Both the position numbers and the translations under genes were made by a program. A stretch of 64,000 bases of DNA from Janthinobacterium agaricidamnosum NBRC 102515 = DSM 9628 (GTDB lineage: Bacteria; Pseudomonadota; Gammaproteobacteria; Burkholderiales; Burkholderiaceae_D), in contig NZ_HG322949.1 of the NCBI RefSeq assembly GCF_000723165.1, positions 5,765,995-5,829,994 on the forward strand, written 5' to 3'. Shown one piece after another: positions 35,077 to 42,502 of this stretch (position 1 is the first letter of the stretch; every line of letters starts with the position of its first letter). The notes below the pieces were generated by a model, which was not told the origin of the DNA, ran no database searches, and was given only the letters and a program-made list of their open reading frames with translations.

Positions 35077-38000
35077 ATATTTCGTCCTATTTTATCGACC
35101 GGCCGATCTTCGCCGGCGTGCTGTCGACGCTGGTCCTGGTGGCCGGCCTGGTGGCGATCCCGATGCTGCCGGTGTCGGAATATCCGGAAGTGGTGCCGCC
35201 GACGGTGATCGTCACCGCGCGCTTTCCCGGCGCCAGCCCGGAAGTGATCGCGCAAACGGTGGCGATGCCGCTGGAAGAATCGATCAACGGCGTCGAAGAC
35301 ATGCTGTACATGAGCAGCCAGGCCACCACCGACGGCTTGCTGACGCTGACCGTCACCTTCAAGCTGGGCATGGACCCCAACCTGGCCCAGCAACTGGTGC
35401 AGAACCGCGTGTCGCAAGCCGAATCGCGGCTGCCGCAAGACGTGCAGCGGCTCGGCGTCAATACCGTCAAGAGCACGCCCGACCTGACGCTGGTGGTGCA
35501 CCTGTATTCGCCGGGCGGGCGCTACGACATGGCTTACCTGAGCAATTACGCGGTGCTGCATGTGCGCGACCGCCTGGCCCGGCTGAACGGGGTCGGCAAT
35601 GTGCAGGTGCGCGGCGGCGGCGAATATGCGATGCGGTTGTGGCTGGACCCGCAAAAGCTGGCCGAGCGGGGCCTGGCCGCCAGCGACGTGGTGGCGGCGG
35701 TGCGCCAGGAAAACGTGTCGGCGGCGGCCGGCATCATCGGCGGTGCGCCGAGCGGCAGCGACGTGAATACGCAAATGTCGATCAGCATCCAGGGTCGCCT
35801 GGAAGATGAGGAACAGTTCGGCAATATCGTCGTGCGCACCGGGCCGGACGGCGCCGTGACGACCTTGCGCGACGTCTCGCGCATCGAACTGGGCAGCGCC
35901 GAATATGCGGCCCGCGCGCTGCTCGACGATCAGCCGGCGGCGGCGCTGTTCGTGTTGCAGGCGCCCGGCTCCAATACGGTCGAGATCGGCAACCAGGTAA
36001 GACGGACCATGCTGGAATTGAAGAAGGACATGCCGGACGGCGTCGATTACCGCATCGTGTTCGATCCGACCCAGTTCGTCACGACGTCGATCCGTTCGGT
36101 GATCTCGACGCTGCTCGAAGCGGTGGCGCTGGTGGTGCTGGTGGTGATCCTGTTCCTGCAAACCTGGCGCGCCTCGCTGATCCCGCTGCTGGCGGTGCCG
36201 GTGTCGGTGATCGGCACGTTCGCGGTGATGCTGGCCTGCGGTTTTTCGATCAATACGCTGACGCTGTTCGGGCTGGTGCTGGCGATCGGCATCGTGGTCG
36301 ACGACGCCATCGTGGTGGTCGAAAACGTCGAGCGCTACATCGCCGCCGGCCTCAGTCCGCGGGACGCCAGCTACCAGGCGATGCGCGAAGTGTCGGGGCC
36401 GATCATCGCCATCGCGCTGGTGCTGTCGGCGGTGTTCGTGCCGCTGGCGTTCAGCAGCGGCCTGACCGGCCAGTTCTACCGCCAGTTCGCGCTGACGATC
36501 GCGATTTCGACGGTGATTTCCGCCTTCAATTCGCTGACGCTGTCGCCGGCGCTGGCGGCCTTGCTGCTGCAAGAGCACGGCGCGCCGAAAGACCGTGTGA
36601 CGCGGGCCATGGACTGGCTGTTCGGGCGCTTTTTCGGCGCCTTCAACCGGCTGTTCCAGCGCGGTTCGCAAGCGTATGGCGGCGGCGTGGTGCGGGTGCT
36701 GGGCCGCAAGGGCCTGATGCTGCTGGTGTACCTGGTGCTGGCCGGTGTGACGGTGCTGCTGTTCAAGACCGTGCCGTCCGGCTTCGTGCCGGCGCAAGAC
36801 CGCACCTATGTGCTGGCGGTGGTGCAATTGCCCGATGGCGCGACGCTGGACCGCACCGAAAAAGTGGTGCGCAAGGTCAGCGACATCGCCTTGCGGCACC
36901 CGGACGTGCTGGCGTCGCTGGCCTACCCCGGCATGTCGGTGAATGGTTTTACCAATAGTTCCAACGCCGGCATCGCCTTCATCAACTTGAAGCCGTTTGC
37001 CGAACGCAAGGGCGAGCAGCATGGCGCGCGCGCCATCAGCGCCGAACTGACGCGCCGTTTTAGCGCCGCGATACCGGAAGCACGGGTGGTGATTTTCAGC
37101 CCGCCGCCGGTACGCGGCCTGGGTTCCACCGGCGGTTTCCGGCTGCAGCTGGAAGACCGCGGCGCACTGGGCTATCCGGCGCTGGACGCGGCGGCGAAGA
37201 GTTTTATCGCCGCCGCGTCCAGGGCGCCGGAATTGAGCGGCATGTATTCCAGCTTCCAGGTCAACGTGCCGCAATTGCACGCCGAAGTGGACCGGGTCAA
37301 GGCGCGCCAGCTGGGCGTGCCGGTCAGCGACATTTTCAGCACCCTGCAGATTTACCTGGGCAGCCTGTATGTCAACGACTTCACGCGCTTCGGCCGCACC
37401 TACACGGTGCGCGCCCAGGCCGATGCGGCGTTCCGCGGCCATGCCGAGGATGTCGCCGCGCTGAAGGTGCGTTCATCCAGCGGCGCGATGATTCCGCTGT
37501 CGGCGCTGCTGACGCTGCATCCCGGTTTCGGCCCGGAGCGGGTGATCCGCTACAACGGTTATCCGAGCGCCGACATCAGCGGCGCGGCGGCGGCCGGTTA
37601 CTCCAGCGGCCAGGCGCGCGAAGCGGTGGAGCGCATCGCCGCGCAAACCCTGCCGGCCGGCATCGGCTATGAATGGACCGACCTGACTTACCAGGAAATT
37701 TTGGCTGGCAACTCCGCCTTGCTGCTGTTCCCGCTGGCGGTGCTGCTGGTGTTCCTGGTGCTGGCGGCGCTGTATGAAAGCCTGGTGCTGCCGTTCTCGA
37801 TCATCCTGATCGTGCCGATGGCGCTGCTGTCGGCGCTGGCCGGGGTGTGGTTGACGCGCGGCGACAACAACGTGTTCACCCAGATCGGGCTGATGGTGCT
37901 GGTCGGGCTGTCGGCCAAGAACGCGATCCTGATCGTCGAATTCGCCCGCGAACTGGAATTCGGCGGCCGCACGCCATGGCAGGCGGCGCTCGAGTCGTGC

Positions 38001-38267
38001 CGCCTGCGGCTGCGGCCGATCCTGATGACGTCGATCGCTTTCATCATGGGCGTGCTGCCGCTGGTCGAGTCCAGCGGCGCCGGCTCGGAAGTGCGCCATG
38101 TGATGGGCGTGACGGTATTTTCCGGCATGCTCGGCGTGACTTTTTTCGGCTTGTTTTTCACCCCGGTTTTTTATGTGCTGCTGCGCGCCCTCGGCGGCAA
38201 CCGGCCATTGCGGCGCGACCGCGCGGCCAGCACGGCAATTTCAATCAAGGAGCTTCAGCATGACTAG
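35073..38267 (+). CDS. RND multidrug efflux permease (MexF-like HAE1 family)
   Basis: A 1064-residue proton-driven RND transporter. The start MNISSYFIDRPIFAGVLSTLV is typical of the MexF branch. TM4 contains the paired proton-relay aspartates in GIVVDDAIVVVENVER (about residue 403). Two large periplasmic loops and a second half repeat (TQIGLMVLVGLSAKNAILIVEFA) are present, giving full 12-TM length. It is coupled to its adaptor by ATGA and overlaps yqhD by eight bases. Substrates cannot be predicted closely; MexF relatives export chloramphenicol, quinolones and quinone- or nitro-type compounds. Confidence 0.95.
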   Translation: MNISSYFIDRPIFAGVLSTLVLVAGLVAIPMLPVSEYPEVVPPTVIVTARFPGASPEVIAQTVAMPLEESINGVEDMLYMSSQATTDGLLTLTVTFKLGMDPNLAQQLVQNRVSQAESRLPQDVQRLGVNTVKSTPDLTLVVHLYSPGGRYDMAYLSNYAVLHVRDRLARLNGVGNVQVRGGGEYAMRLWLDPQKLAERGLAASDVVAAVRQENVSAAAGIIGGAPSGSDVNTQMSISIQGRLEDEEQFGNIVVRTGPDGAVTTLRDVSRIELGSAEYAARALLDDQPAAALFVLQAPGSNTVEIGNQVRRTMLELKKDMPDGVDYRIVFDPTQFVTTSIRSVISTLLEAVALVVLVVILFLQTWRASLIPLLAVPVSVIGTFAVMLACGFSINTLTLFGLVLAIGIVVDDAIVVVENVERYIAAGLSPRDASYQAMREVSGPIIAIALVLSAVFVPLAFSSGLTGQFYRQFALTIAISTVISAFNSLTLSPALAALLLQEHGAPKDRVTRAMDWLFGRFFGAFNRLFQRGSQAYGGGVVRVLGRKGLMLLVYLVLAGVTVLLFKTVPSGFVPAQDRTYVLAVVQLPDGATLDRTEKVVRKVSDIALRHPDVLASLAYPGMSVNGFTNSSNAGIAFINLKPFAERKGEQHGARAISAELTRRFSAAIPEARVVIFSPPPVRGLGSTGGFRLQLEDRGALGYPALDAAAKSFIAAASRAPELSGMYSSFQVNVPQLHAEVDRVKARQLGVPVSDIFSTLQIYLGSLYVNDFTRFGRTYTVRAQADAAFRGHAEDVAALKVRSSSGAMIPLSALLTLHPGFGPERVIRYNGYPSADISGAAAAGYSSGQAREAVERIAAQTLPAGIGYEWTDLTYQEILAGNSALLLFPLAVLLVFLVLAALYESLVLPFSIILIVPMALLSALAGVWLTRGDNNVFTQIGLMVLVGLSAKNAILIVEFARELEFGGRTPWQAALESCRLRLRPILMTSIAFIMGVLPLVESSGAGSEVRHVMGVTVFSGMLGVTFFGLFFTPVFYVLLRALGGNRPLRRDRAASTAISIKELQHD

Positions 38268-39426
38268 CATGAACAATTTTATCTATCACCGCGCCACCCG
38301 TTTGCTGTTCGGCGAAGGCCAGATCGCCGCCATCGCCGATGAGATCCCGGCCGGCGCCCGCTTGATGATCACGTACGGCGGCGGCAGCATCCAGCGCAAC
38401 GGCGTGCTGGAACAGGTGCACAAGGCGCTGGCCGGCCGTTTTTATGTCGAGTTCGGCGGCATCGAGCCGAATCCGGCCTATGAAACGCTGATCCAGGCGG
38501 TCGAATTGGCGCGCGCCGAAAACATCGATTTCATCCTCGCCGTCGGCGGCGGTTCGGTGGTCGACGGCAGCAAGTTCATCGCCGGCGCGCTGCGCTACGC
38601 CGGCGAGCCGTGGGATATCCTGGCCAGCCGCACACGGCTGGTGTTCGACGCGGTGCCGTTCGGCTGCGTGCTGACGCTGCCGGCCACCGGTTCGGAATTC
38701 AATGCGGGCGCGGTGATCAGCCGCCGTGCGACCGGCGACAAGCTGGACTTCCATTCGCCCAACGTAATCCCGCGCTTTTCGGTGCTCGACCCGGCCACCA
38801 CCTATTCGCTGCCGGTGCGCCAGGTGTCGAACGGCGTGGTCGACGCGTTTGTCCACACCACCGAGCAATACCTGACCTATCCGGTCGGCGCCAAGGTGCA
38901 GGACCGCTTTGCCGAGGGCTTGCTGCTGACGCTGATCGAAGACGGCCCGCGCGCCTTGTCGGAGCCACGCAATTACGCGGTGCGCGCCAACCTGATGTGG
39001 GCCGCCACGATGGCGCTGGGCGGCACCATCGGCGCCGGCGTGCCGCAGGATTGGGCCAGCCACATGATCGGCCATGAATTGACCGCGATGCACGGCATCG
39101 ACCATGCGCAAAGCCTGGCCGTGGTGCTGCCGTCGCTGCTGCGCCACAAGCGCCATGCCAAGCACGCCAAGCTGCTGCAATACGCCGAGCGCGTGTGGGG
39201 CATCACCGGCGGCAGCGAAGAGGAGCGGGTCGAAGCGGGCATCCGCGCCACCGAGGCCTTCTTCGAGCAGATGCAAATGCCGACCCGGTTTTCCGGTTAC
39301 GGCATCGATGGCAGTCAGTTTCCGGCGCTGCTCGCCAAACTCGAAGAACATGGCATGACGGCGCTGGGAGAACGGCGCGATATCCACCTGGACGATTGCC
39401 AGGCCATCCTGCAGGCCGCGCTGTAA
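38260..39426 (+). CDS. yqhD: YqhD-like NADPH-dependent aldehyde reductase / iron-type alcohol dehydrogenase
   Basis: A 388-residue group III metal-dependent alcohol dehydrogenase close to E. coli YqhD. It shows LITYGGGS-like LMITYGGGSIQRNGVLEQV, FGGIEPNPAYETLIQAVELAR and the NADP-binding AVGGGSVVDGSKFIA. Metal ligands lie in VVDAFVHTTEQYL (Asp, His) and GHELTAMHGIDHAQSLAVVLP (two His). YqhD reduces short, toxic aldehydes to alcohols. AAGGAG lies upstream of the ATG at 38260, inside the end of the RND gene. Its place as third gene of an efflux operon suggests a shared response to electrophiles. Confidence 0.92.
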   Translation: MTSMNNFIYHRATRLLFGEGQIAAIADEIPAGARLMITYGGGSIQRNGVLEQVHKALAGRFYVEFGGIEPNPAYETLIQAVELARAENIDFILAVGGGSVVDGSKFIAGALRYAGEPWDILASRTRLVFDAVPFGCVLTLPATGSEFNAGAVISRRATGDKLDFHSPNVIPRFSVLDPATTYSLPVRQVSNGVVDAFVHTTEQYLTYPVGAKVQDRFAEGLLLTLIEDGPRALSEPRNYAVRANLMWAATMALGGTIGAGVPQDWASHMIGHELTAMHGIDHAQSLAVVLPSLLRHKRHAKHAKLLQYAERVWGITGGSEEERVEAGIRATEAFFEQMQMPTRFSGYGIDGSQFPALLAKLEEHGMTALGERRDIHLDDCQAILQAAL

Positions 39427-39432
39427 AAATTG

Positions 39433-40221
39433 CTACTCTTCGAAGCGCGGCCGTTCGCGGCGCAGGATGCGCAGCAGGCTGTCCATATGCGCCCGGCCGC
39501 TGGCCGGGTCGCCTGCGCGCATCTGGCGGTGCGCCAGCAGCGCCACTTCCGGGGCGATCCGCACCAGCTCCCGGCCGGTGCTCATGGCCCTGATCTGCAC
39601 TTCGGCGGCCCGTTCCAGGTAGTATAAATCGTCCCACGCCTCGGCGATGCTGGGGCCGGTCACCATCACGCCGTGGTTTTTCATGAACACGATATCGGCG
39701 TCGCCCAGCGCCTGCGCGATGCGTTCCCCCTCGCGATTGTCCAGCGCCAGCCCGTTGTATTGGCGGTCGACCGCGATGCGACCGTAAAACTTCAGCGCGG
39801 TCTGGCCCAGCCATAAGAATGGCTCGTCTTCGATCATGCTCAGCGCGGTGGCGTTCGGCATATGGGTATGCAGCGCCGCGTTGACCGCCGGTTTCAGCTG
39901 GTGCAGCCGGGCGTGGATATAAAACGCGGTCGCTTCCGGCCGGCCCTCGCCGGCCAGCACATGGCCGTCGAAATCGCAGACCAGCAATTGGCTGGCGGTG
40001 AGTTCCTCGAACGCGTAGCCATACGGATTGACCAGGAACAGGTCGGGATGGCCCGGCACCAGCGCCGAAAAGTGGTTGCAGATACCTTCGGCATAACCGT
40101 GCCGCGCCGCCATCTGGAAGCAGGCCGCCAGTTCGATGCGGGCTTGCTGGATCGCGTCGCTGTCCAGGCGCCGGGCCGGGATGGCCGATGCCGGGGTATC
40201 GATGGTGTAGGTGTGCGCCAT
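39433..40221 (-). CDS. Class II aldolase/adducin family protein
   Basis: A 262-residue protein of the fuculose-aldolase/adducin superfamily. Metal-binding histidines are visible in ALHTHMPNATAL and in FMKNHGVMVTG, and an N-terminal GYAEGICNHFSALVPGHPDLFLVNPYG block is typical. These enzymes are Zn-dependent aldolases, epimerases or decarboxylases; this subgroup is often found in catabolic clusters. It lies 24 bases after the HAD gene in the same operon. The specific substrate is unknown. Confidence 0.9.
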   Translation of the reverse strand: MAHTYTIDTPASAIPARRLDSDAIQQARIELAACFQMAARHGYAEGICNHFSALVPGHPDLFLVNPYGYAFEELTASQLLVCDFDGHVLAGEGRPEATAFYIHARLHQLKPAVNAALHTHMPNATALSMIEDEPFLWLGQTALKFYGRIAVDRQYNGLALDNREGERIAQALGDADIVFMKNHGVMVTGPSIAEAWDDLYYLERAAEVQIRAMSTGRELVRIAPEVALLAHRQMRAGDPASGRAHMDSLLRILRRERPRFEE

Positions 40222-40245
40222 GTCGGCTCTCCTCGAATCGGGTGC

Positions 40246-40971
40246 TTATTCGGGCTGGGCCATCCAGCCCAGCGTGGCGAACAGCCGCGGCACCTGGTCC
40301 AGCGTGGCCAGCGTGGCGTCGGGCCGGTAGTCCGGCAGCGTCTGGCGGCCGGTGCCGCGGTCGATCCACACGCAGCGGAAACCCAGTTCGCGCGCCGCCG
40401 CGTGGTCCAGGTGCGGGCTGGCGCAAATGTGCACCACCTCGTCCTTGCCGACGCCCAGCCGGGACCAGGCGTGCTCGAAAATCCGCCGCGACGGTTTGTA
40501 TGCCTGCGCCTGCTGGGCGCTGATGACACGGTCGATATGGCCGCCCAGTTGCGCCACGTTGCCGGCGATGATGTCGTCGTCGGTATTCGAAATGATGCAC
40601 AGCTTGAAGCCGGCCTGTTTCAGCAAGCGCAGCGTCTCGACCACTTCCGGGAACGGCGGCATCGCCGAGATATTGTCGGTCAGGGTGCGGATATCGCTGT
40701 CGTCGTTCGGCAAGCCCAATGCATTCAAGGCCATCTGCAAACCCTGGCCGGCCACCGAGCGGAACGAGCGGTGCGGCACCGATTTTTCCAGCGCGTGTTC
40801 ATGTTCGTCGTACAGGCCGATCAATTGCGCCTGTACGTCGCCGTCGGCCGGCACGTCCTTGCCGCGCAGGATAGTGCTGACCGCCGCCTGCAAGCCTTCG
40901 TCCCATTGTATCAGCGTGCCGTAGCAATCGAAGGTGAGCCAGGTGGGACGGGGAGTCGGGTTCAGGGACAT
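40246..40971 (-). CDS. HAD-superfamily hydrolase, haloacid dehalogenase type II
   Basis: A 241-residue HAD hydrolase. Motif I is LTFDCYGTLIQWD with the nucleophilic Asp, motif II ISNTDDD, motif III lysine in AYKPSRRIFEHA, and a C-terminal HLDHAAARELGFRCVWIDRGTG. The pattern is that of type II haloacid dehalogenases, though many members act on phosphates. The ATG at 40971 is chosen with AAAGG upstream; 11 more residues are possible. It forms a two-gene operon with the class II aldolase, divergent from a LysR regulator that probably controls it. Confidence 0.9.
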   Translation of the reverse strand: MSLNPTPRPTWLTFDCYGTLIQWDEGLQAAVSTILRGKDVPADGDVQAQLIGLYDEHEHALEKSVPHRSFRSVAGQGLQMALNALGLPNDDSDIRTLTDNISAMPPFPEVVETLRLLKQAGFKLCIISNTDDDIIAGNVAQLGGHIDRVISAQQAQAYKPSRRIFEHAWSRLGVGKDEVVHICASPHLDHAAARELGFRCVWIDRGTGRQTLPDYRPDATLATLDQVPRLFATLGWMAQPE

Positions 40972-41083
40972 CGGAGCGCCTTTAAAGTCATGAGAATATG
41001 GCAATCCTATAATGAGTTGAGCATATTTGGAAATTAAATTAAACTGAGTATGTCATTCTATTTTTAAATATGGAACCGTGCCG

Positions 41084-41965
41084 ATGCTGGACCTGGAATT
41101 GTTGAACACCCTGGTGTGCGTGATCGAGGAAGGCAGTTTTACGCGCGCCGGCGAGCGGGTGCACCGTACCCAGTCGACCGTCAGCCAGCAAATCCGCAAG
41201 CTGGAGCAAAACCTCGGCCGCACCTTGCTGCTGCGCGACAAGAGCGGCAGCCATGTGACGCCGACCGAACATGGCGAATTGCTGGTGGCGTATGCGCGCA
41301 GCTTGCTGGCGCTGGCCCAGGAAGCCGAGGAAGCGCTGTCGGTCCAGTTGCCGCTGATGCCGGTGCGGTTGGGGATACCGGAAGATTTCGACGCCGCCAC
41401 TATTTCAGAGTTGTTATCCGGCTTCATGCGGCTGGAGCCCGGCGTGCGGCTGGCCACCGTCAGCGGCATGAGCACCGACTTGCGCCGCAAGATGACGGAC
41501 GGCGAACTCGATATCGCGCTGGTCAAGCGCGAACCGGGCAGCGGCGACGCGGTCGCGCACTGGCCCGAGCCGCTGGTCTGGGCCGCCGGCGCGCACACCG
41601 CATTGCCGGATGGCGCGGTGCCGCTGGCGCTGTTTCCGCAAGGCTGCGTGTACCGCGCCCGCGCGATCCGCACGCTGGACAAGGCCGGCCGCCGCTGGCG
41701 GGTCGCGTTCGGCAGCCACAGCCTGATGGGCATCCAGGCCGCCGTCGCCGCGGGATTGGGGATCTCGGTCTTGCCGGCCAGCGCCCTGCTGCCGGGCCAC
41801 CGGGTGCTGGGTGCGGCCGACGGTTTCCCCGAGCTGGCGCCGACCGAGCTGGCGCTGCTGAAAGCGCCGGCGCCGCCGGGCGCGGCGCAGCGCAAGCTGC
41901 TCGATTACCTGGGCCAGGCGATCACCCAAGTCATCGCGGCGCGGGCACGGCATACAGCCGCATGA
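41084..41965 (+). CDS. LysR-family regulator of the HAD-aldolase pair
   Basis: A 293-residue LTTR. The HTH region has LDLELLNTLVCVIEEGSFTRAGERVHRTQSTVSQQIRKLEQNLGRTLLLR, and the C-terminal ligand domain is shorter than average. GGAA lies eight bases before ATG 41084; a GTG at 41078 is an alternative. Divergent from the HAD-aldolase operon across 112 AT-rich bases, hence its probable regulator. Its 3' end overlaps a TetR remnant on the opposite strand. Confidence 0.92.
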   Translation: MLDLELLNTLVCVIEEGSFTRAGERVHRTQSTVSQQIRKLEQNLGRTLLLRDKSGSHVTPTEHGELLVAYARSLLALAQEAEEALSVQLPLMPVRLGIPEDFDAATISELLSGFMRLEPGVRLATVSGMSTDLRRKMTDGELDIALVKREPGSGDAVAHWPEPLVWAAGAHTALPDGAVPLALFPQGCVYRARAIRTLDKAGRRWRVAFGSHSLMGIQAAVAAGLGISVLPASALLPGHRVLGAADGFPELAPTELALLKAPAPPGAAQRKLLDYLGQAITQVIAARARHTAA

Positions 41966-42202
41966 ACAGCGCCACGCCGCGTTCGACGCGGCGGCGTACT
42001 GCGTCGGCCGACATCGGTGCGCGCGCCCGCAGATTGATTTCCAGGCTGGCAAAGCCATGCCAGATGCCGGTCAGGTCGGCGGCCGCGTCCATCGGTGTAT
42101 CGGCGGCGATGTGGCCCTGCCCGACGCGATCAGCCGGTCCCAGCCGGTCAGCTGGCGCTGGCTGGCGAAGTCCATATGGCGCAGGCCGAATTCGCTAATC
42201 AT
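41931..42202 (-). pseudogene. Remnant of a TetR-family regulator (C-terminal part, frameshifted)
   Basis: Read on the minus strand, the segment 42202-41931 gives SEFGLRHMDFASQRQLTGWDRLIASG, then after a one-base loss near 42115-42120 continues GHIAADTPMDAAADLTGIWHG and RRVERGVALFMRLYA to a TGA at 41933-41931. This is the ligand-binding C-terminal pattern of TetR-family regulators. The helix-turn-helix half is absent, and the two pieces are in different frames (272 bases from the first codon to the stop). It overlaps the end of the LysR gene on the other strand. Confidence 0.6.
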
Positions 42203-42502
42203 GCTTTTTTGGAAGGTAATTCTATATATGCGCGCCTACCGCATGTGTTACTTTTTCGAAAAAGTTATCAGCATTTTTACAACAGTCAACAGATTCATTG
42301 ATGTAAAAAACTGTAATTATTTTTTACAAATTTGACAAATAGGCATCTACAGTGTTTTGATTGTCCCCCTCAAGGACAAGCCCATTGTTTCTTCTTGAGA
42401 ATAGCCGCGAAAAAGCGGACACACGGGTAGGGAACCAGGATTTTGCACAATAATTTCCGTTCTCGGCATTATCAAAACATTATGTTGTAGATGGAGAAGT
42501 GA
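42203..42502. promoter_or_regulatory. AT-rich leader upstream of the second TonB receptor
   Basis: 300 AT-rich bases with no gene. A TTGACA hexamer at 42332-42337 could be a -35, without a clear -10. Two small dyads follow in what would be the leader: TTGTCC/GGACAA around 42361-42379, and CCGC-GAAAAA-GCGG near 42406-42419. Confidence 0.35.

Noticed and set aside
34878..37442. 854-codon minus-strand open frame opposite the RND pump
   Set aside because: His/Gln/Arg-rich antisense shadow; the plus strand encodes a full RND permease.
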